DNA of 30,914 bases from Pseudomonadota bacterium. Lineage in GTDB: Bacteria; Pseudomonadota; Alphaproteobacteria; Rhizobiales; Rhizobiaceae. The translations under genes were made by a program, and so were the position numbers. Below, one piece after another: positions 7,291 through 16,224 of this stretch (positions are counted from its first letter, which is position 1; each line of letters begins with the position of its first letter). The notes beneath the pieces are model-generated. The model worked only from the letters and a program-made list of their open reading frames with translations. It had not been told where the DNA came from and searched no databases. Location: positions 1 to 30,914 of the forward strand of contig JAEWDP010000055.1 of NCBI GenBank assembly GCA_023390055.1, read 5' to 3'.

Positions 7291-8412
7291 GTGAGATTTT
7301 CTAGCAAAACCATGCTTGCCATGGTGTCGACGCTGTGCGCCTTTACTGCGCTTTCGACCCTGCCTGCGAGCGCGGAAGAAACCTATCGTCCGGAATGCTT
7401 CGCGCCGGCTCCGGACAACGCAAAGACTATGAAGTACGAGAAACGCGACGGACCTTACCGCGTTGCGTTTGTCAACGGGTTCGCGGGAAATGACTGGCGC
7501 GTGACGGCAATCCAGAGCGCAAAGGCCTGGGCTGCACGTGACGAAAACAAGGCCAAACTGGCGGAATTCACTGTCGTTTCCGTCGGTAATGACAGCGCAG
7601 CACAGATTGCGGCCATCGATAACTTCATAGCTGCAGGATATGACGCAATCACCTTTATCGCCGTTAATCCGACAGCTTTCTCGTCTGTGATCAAGCGGGC
7701 GGAGCAGGCCGGGACCGTTCTCGTGCCTTTCGACAATACCCTCGACACCGACGCCATCGTTCAGGTCAATGAAGACCAGTTTGAACTCGGAGCCACCAAA
7801 GCCCGCGCTGTCGTCGAAGCAATTGAAGAGGCCAAAGGCAAGGTCGAAGGTACCGTTCTCGAGGTTTCCGGACTGCCGGGAAATTCTACCGACCGTGACA
7901 ATCACGAAGGAATGCGCTCTGTTCTCGACCAGCATCCTGGCCTCACAGTCGTTCAGGTCGTAGGGAACTGGGACGCGGGGACAGCTCAAAAGGTCACGGC
8001 AGATGCCCTTGCAACGCACGGGCAGTTCGATGGGCTTCTCGTACAGGAAGGCGCGATCGGGGCGCTCAACGCACTGAAGAACGCAGGCCATCCGGCAATT
8101 CCCTTTGGCGGGGATGCTGGTAACGGAACCCGTCGGCTGGTTGTCGAAGGCAAATATCCTGGCGTAACGGCCGCCCAGGCTCCGGCAATGTCAGCCGTTG
8201 CACTGGAAGCCGCAGTCACGCTTCTGGAAGGGCATCCACTTCCTCAAAAAGTGGCACTGCCAATTCCGCAAAAGGCCAACGACGAATTGAAGGAAGGGAC
8301 CGACTTCTTCCCGGATCTGCCCGACACCTTCTACACCACGACCGGTTATCCGAACTGCTTCCCGGTCTTCACACCGGATGAATTGCTCGGCCAGACACCG
8401 GACAATACCTAA
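7291..8412 (+). CDS. Periplasmic sugar/acid-sugar-binding protein of an ABC importer
   Basis: 373 residues of the Peripla_BP_4 family with a clear signal peptide (MRFSSKTMLAMVSTLCAF.., cleavage likely after PASA, residue ~28). The mature part has an extra N-terminal segment containing a Cys (YRPECFAPAP) and a second Cys near the C-terminus (GYPNCFPVF), which might form a disulfide. The sugar-binding core follows with RVAFVNGFAGNDWR, AITFIAVNPTAFSSV and VPFDNTLDTDAIVQV. The start is GTG at 7291, because GGGAGGA lies 6 nt upstream and the ATG at 7286 runs into a stop after one codon. It opens a seven-gene operon ending in acid-sugar enzymes, so its ligand is probably a C4 acid sugar such as threonate or erythronate, or the corresponding lactone; that is inference from context. 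Confidence 0.9.
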   Translation: MRFSSKTMLAMVSTLCAFTALSTLPASAEETYRPECFAPAPDNAKTMKYEKRDGPYRVAFVNGFAGNDWRVTAIQSAKAWAARDENKAKLAEFTVVSVGNDSAAQIAAIDNFIAAGYDAITFIAVNPTAFSSVIKRAEQAGTVLVPFDNTLDTDAIVQVNEDQFELGATKARAVVEAIEEAKGKVEGTVLEVSGLPGNSTDRDNHEGMRSVLDQHPGLTVVQVVGNWDAGTAQKVTADALATHGQFDGLLVQEGAIGALNALKNAGHPAIPFGGDAGNGTRRLVVEGKYPGVTAAQAPAMSAVALEAAVTLLEGHPLPQKVALPIPQKANDELKEGTDFFPDLPDTFYTTTGYPNCFPVFTPDELLGQTPDNT

Positions 8413-8424
8413 TCATCGGCAACT

Positions 8425-8454
8425 GGAGCGCGCCACCTCGGGTTCGCGCGCTCC
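8425..8454 (+). other. Intra-operon hairpin between binding protein and ATPase genes
   Basis: GGAGCGCG (8425-8432) pairs perfectly with CGCGCTCC (8447-8454) across a 14-nt loop in the 61-bp gap after the binding-protein stop. The position mirrors the hairpin at 297-328 in the other ABC operon. It probably stabilises the upstream mRNA or lowers expression of the ATPase; no U-tract follows. Confidence 0.45.
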
Positions 8455-8473
8455 CGGCATTCGGGACGACAGC

Positions 8474-10003
8474 ATGACTTCCTCTGCACCACTGATCGAG
8501 TTGGCGGGAATATCCAAAAGGTACGGTGCAGTACACGCGCTCAAGGACGTGGATTTCTCCGTACGTTCCGGCAGCATACATGCGATCCTGGGCGAAAATG
8601 GCGCTGGCAAATCCACATTGATGAAGCTTCTGGCAGGAGCAACCACGCCGACAAACGGAGAGATCCGCGTTGACGGGCAAATCTGCCGTTTCAACAATAC
8701 GCGCCAAGCTTCCAAACGCGGCATCGTCTGCATGTTTCAGGAGCTGTCGCTCATGCCTGCCTTGAGCGTTGGCGAAAACATAATCCTCTCACGCCAGGAT
8801 TACCGTTTCGGCTTCGTACCTTCGAGGGCCTATCAGGATGCGAAGGCTGCACTGACGCGTATCGGTGCCAGTTCAATTGCGCTCGATACACCCGTTCACG
8901 AACTGAGTCTTGCCGAGCGCCAGCTCGTTGAAATTGCAAAGGCCCTCTATCAGCAGCCGCGTCTTCTCATACTTGATGAGGCAACTTCCGCACTTGGCGC
9001 GTCCGCTGTCGAAAAGGTGTTCTCCGTCATCCGTACACTGCGCGACGAAGGATGCTGTATCCTCTTTATCTCCCACCGGTTCCATGAAGTTGAGGCCTTG
9101 GCGGATCAGATCTCGGTCTTTCGGGCCGGATCTCATATCCGGACTTTTCTCGCCAACGAAATGACACGTGACGAGATTGTCGCATTGATGATCGGGCGCT
9201 CCATGGAAATGCTGTTCCCTTCGGCTCGGCCGAAAGTGGAAAAATCGGTAAGCCCAATACTAAATCTTCAAAACATCGCTTTGGGACAGGCACTTTCCAA
9301 TATCAGCTTCAAAGTGCGCCCAGGCGAAATCTATGGTCTTGGTGGACTTGAAGGGCAAGGCCAAAGTCTTGTGCCCGAAGCAATCTTTGGCATCCTTTCC
9401 GGGGTGACCGGAACTGTTGAGGTTGACGGCAAGCCATTTGTATCGCGGTCGCCTTTCAAGGCCAAAAACCGTGACTTCAAAATTGCTTTTGTGCCGGAAG
9501 ACCGCAAGACGGAAGGGATGATCCAAGACCTTTCTATCGAGGACAACATGCGACTTGCTGGCCTTGGTCTTGGCGGCGGCAAGGCTGCAGCGACCGAACG
9601 CGACCAGCGATGTCAAAAGCTGCTCGATCGCCTCGAACTTGTCTGTGGCAGCATGCGTGATGCCGTATCGTCGCTTTCAGGCGGCAACCAACAGAAGGTC
9701 CTCCTGGCAAAATGGTTGGCGCTTTCGCCACGCTGTCTGCTTCTGCTTGACCCAACCCGCGGCATCGATGTGAAGACAAAAGCGCAGATCTATGCGCTAC
9801 TGGACGATCTTGCGCGCGAAGGCGTCGCGATTGTCCTGCAATCAACCGACTATGAAGAACTGGTGCATCTTTGTGACCGTGTTGCAGTCTTCTACGCGGG
9901 TCGCATCGCATGCGAGCTCTCCGACAGTACGCTTACACCGGAAAATCTGATCTCTGCGGCCATGGGAATTGAGCATGGCGGCAGCCAGGGAGGTACTGCG
10001 TGA
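8474..10003 (+). CDS. Sugar ABC transporter ATP-binding protein (two ATPase domains)
   Basis: 509 residues from ATG 8474; the open frame extends to 8378 but that would overlap the binding-protein gene. The first domain (residues ~1-240) has Walker A GENGAGKST, signature LSLAERQLVEIAKAL and Walker B LLILDEATSAL. The second domain (~260-500) has a degenerate Walker A (GLEGQGQSLV), signature LSGGNQQKVLLAKWL and Walker B LLLLDPTRGID. This asymmetry is standard for ribose-type (RbsA/MglA) importers, where a single ATPase polypeptide powers two permease subunits. It is followed with a 4-bp overlap by the first permease gene. Cytoplasmic face of the inner membrane. Confidence 0.93.
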   Translation: MTSSAPLIELAGISKRYGAVHALKDVDFSVRSGSIHAILGENGAGKSTLMKLLAGATTPTNGEIRVDGQICRFNNTRQASKRGIVCMFQELSLMPALSVGENIILSRQDYRFGFVPSRAYQDAKAALTRIGASSIALDTPVHELSLAERQLVEIAKALYQQPRLLILDEATSALGASAVEKVFSVIRTLRDEGCCILFISHRFHEVEALADQISVFRAGSHIRTFLANEMTRDEIVALMIGRSMEMLFPSARPKVEKSVSPILNLQNIALGQALSNISFKVRPGEIYGLGGLEGQGQSLVPEAIFGILSGVTGTVEVDGKPFVSRSPFKAKNRDFKIAFVPEDRKTEGMIQDLSIEDNMRLAGLGLGGGKAAATERDQRCQKLLDRLELVCGSMRDAVSSLSGGNQQKVLLAKWLALSPRCLLLLDPTRGIDVKTKAQIYALLDDLAREGVAIVLQSTDYEELVHLCDRVAVFYAGRIACELSDSTLTPENLISAAMGIEHGGSQGGTA

Positions 10004-10968
10004 TTACCACATTCATGCGTAGAAACTTGCGCGTCATCATTCCGACAGCCGCATTCGTCATACTGTTCGCATTATACATCCATACGCACCCGCGCGGCCT
10101 TTCCATTTACGTATTGACCATATGGTCAAACCAGACAGCATTATTGATGTTTGCCGCCTTGGCCCAGTTCTTTGTGGTGCTGGTGCGCGGCATCGATCTC
10201 TCAGTCGGGGCGATGGTGGCGCTAAGCAATGTCGTGGCGTCCTATGTGCTTGATGGCCAGCATGTACCGGTCGCTTTCGGTATTATTCTCGTACTCGGCT
10301 GCGGCATGCTTTGTGGGTTGGTGAACGGCCTCTTCGTTGCCTTTGGCAACATTCCCACGATTATTGCCACACTTGCCACGGCGGCGATCTATTCAGGCAT
10401 AGCACTTTGGCTGAGACCGACACCCGGTGGTGCGGTGAATGAAGAACTCTCAGACGCGTTGACTTACGCGATGGGGCCTATACCGACTTCCCTCATGATC
10501 ATCCTGATCATCGTAGCTGCCGGGGGACTGTTCATGCGGCGTGTCACCTTCGGACTATCGCTCTACGGTCTCGGTTCTTCGGAACAATCGGCACAGTTTA
10601 CCGGGATCGATATACGCTGGACCCGTGTCAAGGCTCATATACTAAGCGGCCTATGTGCAGGTTTTGGTGGCTTCTACGTCGCCATGGTGACACTGACCGG
10701 CGATGCAGGCATTGCCCCCACCTACACCCTCAATTCAATCGCGGCGATCGTGCTCGGCGGCACATCGCTTGCGGGCGGGACAGGCACTATCTTTGGTGTG
10801 GCAATTGGCACAATGCTGCTCAAGACGATTGCCTCCCTGATGTTCTTTTCCGGACTTTCGCCACTTGCACAACCGTTCTTTGAGGGTCTCATCCTCGCCG
10901 TCGCCATTGCCGCAGGCTCGCTCGGTATCCTGCGCGTACGCAACAAGCTGAAGCTGTTTTCCCAATGA
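10000..10968 (+). CDS. Sugar ABC transporter permease (first)
   Basis: 322 residues of the BPD_transp_2 (RbsC-like) family, almost wholly hydrophobic with about 8-10 membrane segments. The family marker FVVLVRGIDLSVGAMVALSNV lies at about residues 58-78, and GLVNGLFVAFGNIPTIIATLA and SIAAIVLGGTSLAGGTGTIFG follow. It starts with GTG at 10000, overlapping the ATPase stop by 4 bp (GTGA), and its own stop overlaps the next permease. Two different permeases downstream of one ATPase imply a heterodimeric channel. Confidence 0.92.
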   Translation: MITTFMRRNLRVIIPTAAFVILFALYIHTHPRGLSIYVLTIWSNQTALLMFAALAQFFVVLVRGIDLSVGAMVALSNVVASYVLDGQHVPVAFGIILVLGCGMLCGLVNGLFVAFGNIPTIIATLATAAIYSGIALWLRPTPGGAVNEELSDALTYAMGPIPTSLMIILIIVAAGGLFMRRVTFGLSLYGLGSSEQSAQFTGIDIRWTRVKAHILSGLCAGFGGFYVAMVTLTGDAGIAPTYTLNSIAAIVLGGTSLAGGTGTIFGVAIGTMLLKTIASLMFFSGLSPLAQPFFEGLILAVAIAAGSLGILRVRNKLKLFSQ

Positions 10969-11948
10969 ACCAGGTTGTCAACAATCGAATCTTAGCAAAT
11001 CTGTTGCGCCGACCGCCGGTCGACCCCGCAATCCTGCTCGTCGTCATGGGTTGCGTGGTGCTCCTGGCAATCGGCGGAACGATCATGCCAGCCTTTCTCA
11101 GTCCCGGTTACCTTCTGCAGCAGTTGCAGATTGCCTCGTTCCTCGGGATCATCGCAGCAGGCGCAACACTTGTTATTCTGCTCGGACACATCGACCTTTC
11201 TGTGCCGGCCTCGATTACCGCAATTGCCGTGGTGACAACAACCATCGGCGGCAATGCGGAACCGGCCGTTGCGAGCCTTGCAATTCCCGCCGGTTTGGCC
11301 GCAGGTGGACTGATTGGGCTCGTGAACGGCCTTGGCGTCGCCATTTTGAGGCTTCCCTCCATGGTCTGGACGCTTGCGATGAACTCCATGCTGGTCGGTG
11401 CCGTGGTCTTTTACACCGGGGGCTTCAAGCCGCGCGGGGTCGCACCTCCGCTATCGATTTCACTGTCACTTGAGCGCACTTTTGGCATACCGAATGCCTT
11501 TCTATTCTGGCTTGCCGTCATAGCATTTGTGACCTGGATGATGCGTGGCACCATTTACGGAAAATATCTGATTGCCATGGGCAATTCGGAAAAGGCCGTT
11601 TATCTGTCTGGTGTGCGCGTCCGCCTTGTAACCACGATGACCTTTGTTGCCGCGGGCATCTTTACGGCAATCGGTGCAATTTTGCTCTCTGGCTATGCCA
11701 ACCAGGCGTATCAGGGCATGGGTGATCCCTACCTGCTGCCGGTAATTACAGCCGTTGTCATTGGTGGCACGTCCATCCTGGGCGGCAAGGGCGGCTACGC
11801 CGGGACGGTTGCAGGTGCAATCTTCATCACTCTTCTGTCGTCAATTCTGTCGGTACTGCAAATGCCGGAGGCATTAAGACAGATCGTCTTCGGCGTGATC
11901 ATTCTTGTCATGCTGTTGGCGCGAACGCTTGAAAGGAACAAGAATTAA
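10965..11948 (+). CDS. Sugar ABC transporter permease (second)
   Basis: 327 residues, also BPD_transp_2. It has TLVILLGHIDLSVPASI at about residue 70, followed by GLVNGLGVAILRLPSMVWTLAMN and VVIGGTSILGGKGGYAGTVAGA. Its ATG overlaps the previous permease stop (ATGA), and its stop shares one base with the ltnD start (TAATG), so translation of transporter and enzymes is coupled. It pairs with the preceding permease to form the membrane channel. An internal GGKGGYAG in place of the commoner G-G-x-G-x glycine loop is within family variation. Confidence 0.92.
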   Translation: MNQVVNNRILANLLRRPPVDPAILLVVMGCVVLLAIGGTIMPAFLSPGYLLQQLQIASFLGIIAAGATLVILLGHIDLSVPASITAIAVVTTTIGGNAEPAVASLAIPAGLAAGGLIGLVNGLGVAILRLPSMVWTLAMNSMLVGAVVFYTGGFKPRGVAPPLSISLSLERTFGIPNAFLFWLAVIAFVTWMMRGTIYGKYLIAMGNSEKAVYLSGVRVRLVTTMTFVAAGIFTAIGAILLSGYANQAYQGMGDPYLLPVITAVVIGGTSILGGKGGYAGTVAGAIFITLLSSILSVLQMPEALRQIVFGVIILVMLLARTLERNKN

Positions 11949-12868
11949 TGCCCACAGAGATGCAGAATATTGCACTGATAGGTCTAGGCTCCATGGGGAT
12001 CGGCATGGCCAGATCCCTCCTGCGTGCAGGTCACGCGGTGCGAGGATTTGATGTCAGTCGCGAGGCCATCGACAAGCTTGCCGCAGCTGGCGGCACGGCT
12101 GGAATACATCCTGCAGATGCGGCAGCAGGATGCTCGGTTGCGGTTATTGTCGTCGTCAACGCGCAGCAGACTGAAACCGTACTGTTTGGCGAAAACGGTG
12201 TCGTTTCCACCCTGGATCCGGGTTCCGTCATCATTTCCTGCGCAACCATTGCGCCGAGCCAGGCAAAGGACTTTGCCAAACGCGCAGAAGAATGTGGTCT
12301 ATTGTACATTGACGGTCCGATAAGCGGAGGCGCCGTAAAGGCCGACGCGGGAGAATTGACCTTTATGGCGTCAGGGGCACAGGATGCATTCTCGGCCGCA
12401 CGTCCAGCCCTTGATGCCATGGCAGGTACTATCTACGAGTTGGGGCCGCAGCCAGGGGTCGGGTCTTCCTTCAAGATCGTCAACCAGCTTCTTGCCGGCG
12501 TCCATATCGCCGCTGCATGCGAAGCAATTACCTTCGCCAAAAGCCTCGATCTCGATATCTCCAGCGTATTCGATGTCATTACCAAATCCGCCGGAAACAG
12601 CTGGATGTTCGAAAACCGCGTCCCTCATGTCATTTCTGGCGACTATACGCCTCATAGCGCGGTTTCAATTTTCACCAAGGACCTCGGCATCGTGTCTGAT
12701 ATCGGCCGCAGTCAGAAGTTTCCTCTTCCCATTGCAAGTGCTGCTCTCCAACTCTTTATCATGACAGAAGCTGCCGGTATGGGACGCGATGACGATAGTT
12801 CCGTCGCACGCTTGCTGGCCCAGATTGCCCAGGTGGAGCTTCCATCCAAGGCAATTGTAGAGGACTGA
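11948..12868 (+). CDS. ltnD: L-threonate dehydrogenase (beta-hydroxyacid dehydrogenase family)
   Basis: 306 residues of the 3-hydroxyisobutyrate dehydrogenase superfamily. It has an N-terminal Rossmann fold with GLGSMGIGMA at residues 12-21, the substrate-binding DGPISGGAVKA at 123-132 and the catalytic lysine in GSSFKIVNQLL (Lys176). The segment VNQLLAGVHIAAACEA is typical of the LtnD subgroup. LtnD oxidises L-threonate at C2 with NAD to 2-oxo-tetronate, the entry step before OtnI, OtnK and OtnC, all of which are encoded nearby. The alternative, a 2-hydroxy-3-oxopropionate (tartronate semialdehyde) reductase, is possible from sequence alone but fits the neighbours less well. Confidence 0.85.
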   Translation: MPTEMQNIALIGLGSMGIGMARSLLRAGHAVRGFDVSREAIDKLAAAGGTAGIHPADAAAGCSVAVIVVVNAQQTETVLFGENGVVSTLDPGSVIISCATIAPSQAKDFAKRAEECGLLYIDGPISGGAVKADAGELTFMASGAQDAFSAARPALDAMAGTIYELGPQPGVGSSFKIVNQLLAGVHIAAACEAITFAKSLDLDISSVFDVITKSAGNSWMFENRVPHVISGDYTPHSAVSIFTKDLGIVSDIGRSQKFPLPIASAALQLFIMTEAAGMGRDDDSSVARLLAQIAQVELPSKAIVED

Positions 12869-12869
12869 C

Positions 12870-13637
12870 ATGCCACGTTTTGCCGCTAATCTGACGATGA
12901 TGTTTAACGAGCATCCTTTCCTGGACCGCTTCCAGGCAGCGTCCGACGCTGGTTTCAATGCAGTCGAGTATCTCTTTCCATACGACTTTCCTGCACAAGA
13001 GATCGCCGCGCGTCTCGAGAGTGCCGGCCTCAAACAGGCACTCTTCAACATGCCAGCCGGCGTCTGGGCCAATGGTGAGCGCGGCCTCGCCTGCCTCGAG
13101 GGGCGGCGTGACGAGTTTTTAGGTGCGGTTGACGACGCACTTGCATACGCACGCGTCATTGAGACACCAATGCTTCACATGATGGCTGGCCTCGGTGATC
13201 CGATGGATAAGGGAACCATTCAACGCTTCAAGGAGGCTCTGCAGATTGCAGCCGACAAGACTGGCGAGGCAGGCGTCGGGCTCGTCATAGAGCCCATCAA
13301 TGCACGTGACATGCCCGGATACTTTCTTAGCAACTTCAAGCAGGCATTGGAGTTTGTTCAGGAAATTGATCAGCCCCATATGCGCTTGCAGTTTGACATC
13401 TACCATCGTCAGATCACCCATGGTGATGTCATCACAGGCTTGCGGGAAATGATGCCATGGATCGGGCATATCCAGACAGCGTCTGTGCCGTTGCGTAATG
13501 AACCCGGCACCGGCGAACTCAATGACAAGGTAATTTTCGAGGAGATAGATCGGCTCGGATATGCCGGCTATGTTGGATGCGAGTACCGGCCGGCCGGGCG
13601 AACGACAGACGGTCTCGCGTGGCTAAAAGGCGTTTAG
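12870..13637 (+). CDS. otnI: 2-oxo-tetronate isomerase (hydroxypyruvate isomerase family)
   Basis: 255 residues with a xylose-isomerase-like TIM barrel. Visible signatures are the start MPRFAANLTMMFNEHPFLDR, EPINARDMPGYFL (metal-binding Glu at about residue 141), QFDIYHRQ (metal-binding Asp, His), GHIQTASVPLRNEPGTGELN and GCEYRPAG with the last metal Glu. This family was long annotated as hydroxypyruvate isomerase (Hyi), but with otnK, otnC and ltnD it serves to turn 2-oxo-tetronate into 3-oxo-tetronate. It starts 2 bp after the ltnD stop, in the same operon. No signal peptide. Confidence 0.88.
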   Translation: MPRFAANLTMMFNEHPFLDRFQAASDAGFNAVEYLFPYDFPAQEIAARLESAGLKQALFNMPAGVWANGERGLACLEGRRDEFLGAVDDALAYARVIETPMLHMMAGLGDPMDKGTIQRFKEALQIAADKTGEAGVGLVIEPINARDMPGYFLSNFKQALEFVQEIDQPHMRLQFDIYHRQITHGDVITGLREMMPWIGHIQTASVPLRNEPGTGELNDKVIFEEIDRLGYAGYVGCEYRPAGRTTDGLAWLKGV

Positions 13638-13655
13638 GTTTTCTGGGAGGACGTC

Positions 13656-14555
13656 GTGTACACTGAATGGTTCGAAATTCTGGATTCCCGCTTCGAACAG
13701 CTCATCTTGCCAAATGTCCACGTCGATGAGTTATACGATAGGGGGCGTTGGCTCGAAGGCCCGGTCTATGTTCCAGCGGCACGGCATCTTCTTTTTTCGG
13801 ACATCCCGAACAATCGGGTGCTGCGCTACAATGATTGCGACGGCAGCATATCTGTATTCGAGTCCCCATCCAATTTTTCCAACGGTCACACGCTGGACAG
13901 GCAAGGCCGTGTAATCTCTTGTGAACATTTCACGCGGCGGGTTACCCGGCGAGAGCACAACGGGCAGCTGACTGTGATTGCCAGTTCCTATGATGGAAAA
14001 CGGCTCAATTCACCAAATGACGTCATCGAAGCGAGTGATGGCTCCATCTGGTTTACCGATCCAAGCTACGGGATTTCCACGGAATATGAAGGAGCTCGGA
14101 CCGAAAGTGAAATAGGCAGCAAGAACGTATATCGTTGCAGCCCGGATGGGTCCCTCACTGTGGTTCTGTCAGATTTCATTCAACCAAACGGACTTGCCTT
14201 CTCACCGGATGAGACGACAATTTACATTGTCGATAGCGGCGCAAAGCCTGCCAAGCTCGCTGCATTCGATATCGATAACGACAAGCTGACCAATAGCCGG
14301 ATACTCGGGAAACTCGATAGTGGCATCTATGACGGGTTGCGTGTTGACCGGCATGGCAACATCTGGACGAGCGCACCCGATGGAGTTCACTGTATCACGA
14401 CTGACGGCACTCTAATCGGCAAGATCCGGTTGCCAGAGGTGGTCGCCAATGTCGAATTCGGAGGCGTAGCGGGGAATCGGCTGTTTATCTGTGCTACACG
14501 CAAGCTATTCGCGGTCTACCTGAATACGGTCGGAGCACCAAAACAGCTGCGGTAG
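13656..14555 (+). CDS. SMP-30/gluconolactonase-family sugar lactonase
   Basis: 299 residues forming a six-bladed propeller of the SMP-30/regucalcin family. Metal ligands expected in the family are present in RWLEGPVYVP (Glu), LNSPNDVIEASDGSIWFTDPSYG (Asn), QPNGLAFSPDE (Asn) and GIYDGLRVDRHGNIW (Asp). The start is GTG at 13656 with GGAGG 5 nt upstream, 18 bp after otnI, so it is the last gene of the operon. In this setting it probably opens threono- or erythrono-1,4-lactone (or a related acid-sugar lactone) to the free acid before oxidation. No signal peptide is visible, so the lactone would have to be imported. The substrate is inference. Confidence 0.87.
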   Translation: MYTEWFEILDSRFEQLILPNVHVDELYDRGRWLEGPVYVPAARHLLFSDIPNNRVLRYNDCDGSISVFESPSNFSNGHTLDRQGRVISCEHFTRRVTRREHNGQLTVIASSYDGKRLNSPNDVIEASDGSIWFTDPSYGISTEYEGARTESEIGSKNVYRCSPDGSLTVVLSDFIQPNGLAFSPDETTIYIVDSGAKPAKLAAFDIDNDKLTNSRILGKLDSGIYDGLRVDRHGNIWTSAPDGVHCITTDGTLIGKIRLPEVVANVEFGGVAGNRLFICATRKLFAVYLNTVGAPKQLR

Positions 14556-14590
14556 AGATCCATACGGCTACAGGCAACAAGAACTTTCAA

Positions 14591-15763
14591 CTAGGTGATG
14601 CACACGGGCAGTGTTGCAAACCCGCTAGCTGGATAGACTGCCATCTCGGGGACGGCATCATCCGTCAATGCAACACTTTCAGTCTGCTTCAGCAGTTCTT
14701 CCATCGCGATACGCAGTTCAAGTCTGGCAAGTTGTGCACCAGGGCAGACATGGATACCGCGGCCATAGAGAAGATTCTGCTCAGGATTACGGTCAAGACG
14801 ATAGTCATCAGGATCTCCGAAGACCGCTTCGTCGCGATTGGCTGAAGCCCATATCAACGTGATGCGCTCACCACTTTCAATCCGGCGCCCGCCGATTTCT
14901 ACCGGCCTGGTTGTAACACGTCGATTTGCAATAAGCGGAGCATGTATTCGCAGGATCTCGTCTATTGCCACCGGCAGCAATTGTGGCTCCTGCCGCAATT
15001 GCCTCTGGATGGGAGGCTCTATTGCCAGGTAATGGCCCAAAATCCCGACGCAGGCAGTAATTGTACCGAGTTCCCCCACGGTCCAGTTGCGCAGAATGCT
15101 CACGATTTCCTCTTTGGTCAACGCCCGCCCGCCTATCCGCTCTCGCAGCAAGTCCGTCGTGATGTCGTCAGGCGCATTGTTTCCGGCCTTGCGTCGGACT
15201 TCCAGCAGGTCTTCGATATAGCTATCAAATTCGAGTGCAATGGCGGTCATGGCGACAGTGTCTCGCGCCAGGGTCGCTTCATGGTTCTTGCGCACCCAAG
15301 CGAGGAGCGGTGCCTGCAACTCTACTGGCCAACCGAGAAATGAGCATTGTACCCGCACGGCAAAGAGTTGAGCGAGTTTCCTTATGAGATCTATCGTCTC
15401 GCCGCGGCGCAGACGGGTCACGAGATCCGCCGCGATCTTTTGGCACTGTGGCGCAAAGGCCTCGACACGTGAGGGCTCGAAGTGACGATCGACCAAATGC
15501 CGGTATTTTGTATGCAGGGGCGGATCCATTCCACTTGGAACTGACAGATGACTGGATACAACGCTGCTGAATGTCTCATGGTCATCCAGCACACGGATTA
15601 CATCTTCATGACGGAATATTGACCAGCCGAGATAGTCACTGTGGGCCACCGGACAATGATTGCGCATCTCATCATAGGCCTTGATCTGATCGGCGAGTAC
15701 TTGCTCGGATCGTGGATCCCAGTCTGCATGCAAAGTCTCTGTCCTCGTAGCGAATTCTTTCAT
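14591..15763 (-). CDS. Cytochrome P450 monooxygenase (soluble bacterial type)
   Basis: 390 residues from the ATG at 15763 (a GTG at 15790 would add nine). The heme-thiolate motif YGRGIHVCPG has the ligand Cys about 50 residues from the C-terminus, and the K-helix ExxR is EILR. The I-helix reads NWTVGELGTITAC: where most P450s have acid-Thr (A-G-x-E/D-T), this protein has Leu-Gly, so the usual oxygen-activating pair is missing. No ferredoxin or ferredoxin reductase gene is adjacent; redox partners must come from elsewhere. There is no membrane anchor. The gene is tail-to-tail with the lactonase operon and divergent from a GntR regulator, which may control it. The substrate is unknown. Confidence 0.9.
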   Translation of the reverse strand: MKEFATRTETLHADWDPRSEQVLADQIKAYDEMRNHCPVAHSDYLGWSIFRHEDVIRVLDDHETFSSVVSSHLSVPSGMDPPLHTKYRHLVDRHFEPSRVEAFAPQCQKIAADLVTRLRRGETIDLIRKLAQLFAVRVQCSFLGWPVELQAPLLAWVRKNHEATLARDTVAMTAIALEFDSYIEDLLEVRRKAGNNAPDDITTDLLRERIGGRALTKEEIVSILRNWTVGELGTITACVGILGHYLAIEPPIQRQLRQEPQLLPVAIDEILRIHAPLIANRRVTTRPVEIGGRRIESGERITLIWASANRDEAVFGDPDDYRLDRNPEQNLLYGRGIHVCPGAQLARLELRIAMEELLKQTESVALTDDAVPEMAVYPASGFATLPVCIT

Positions 15764-16224
15764 AGGCTCTTGTTCCCACAACCACGACACTGCCGTACCT
15801 ATGGCGGCCTTCTACACCTCCGCATTTCAATGATCATTGCCCCGGGACAAACACATCGCGTTACTCCTGCAAACAGTCTGATCTCCGACGACACCAACGA
15901 AACGCAACTTCAGTACGGGCGACGCTGATACTGCTTTGAGACGGCAGATGCAGATGGAAAGACTTGGCGGAAGCGGTGCAATCAAGCGGACTGACTGAAA
16001 TTCTCGCGACTGCAGGAATGGCTAGCGATATGTCAGGTATATGGAGCAGGAGGGATCCGAGTGGCATTACGCTCGAACGCATGGCCTGATATCGATACCG
16101 TACCCTTGGCCAAGACCGCCCTAACCGGATAATTTGCATACCTTCGCATGCAGAACGATTCGTGCAATGACCAATTCGGCCTACAATCCGACGACTGGAA
16201 ACTGCGAATAGAGGAAACGCCGCC
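15764..16224. promoter_or_regulatory. Divergent promoter region between P450 and GntR regulator
   Basis: About 460 bp without a gene, holding the promoters of the two divergent genes. The clearest element is an 18-bp imperfect palindrome at 16135-16152, TGCAT..C....G..ATGCA in outline, 72 bp upstream of the GntR start. Its right half GCATGCAGA recurs just upstream of tcuA (17660-17668), and TGCATGCA also occurs at 15725-15732 inside the P450 start region. These are candidate operators for the GntR protein. Confidence 0.35.

Noticed and set aside
7273..8091. Minus-strand 272-codon frame opposite the binding-protein gene
   Set aside because: Mirror frame of a clear signal-peptide-bearing binding protein; rich in Cys and Arg as expected for an antisense shadow.
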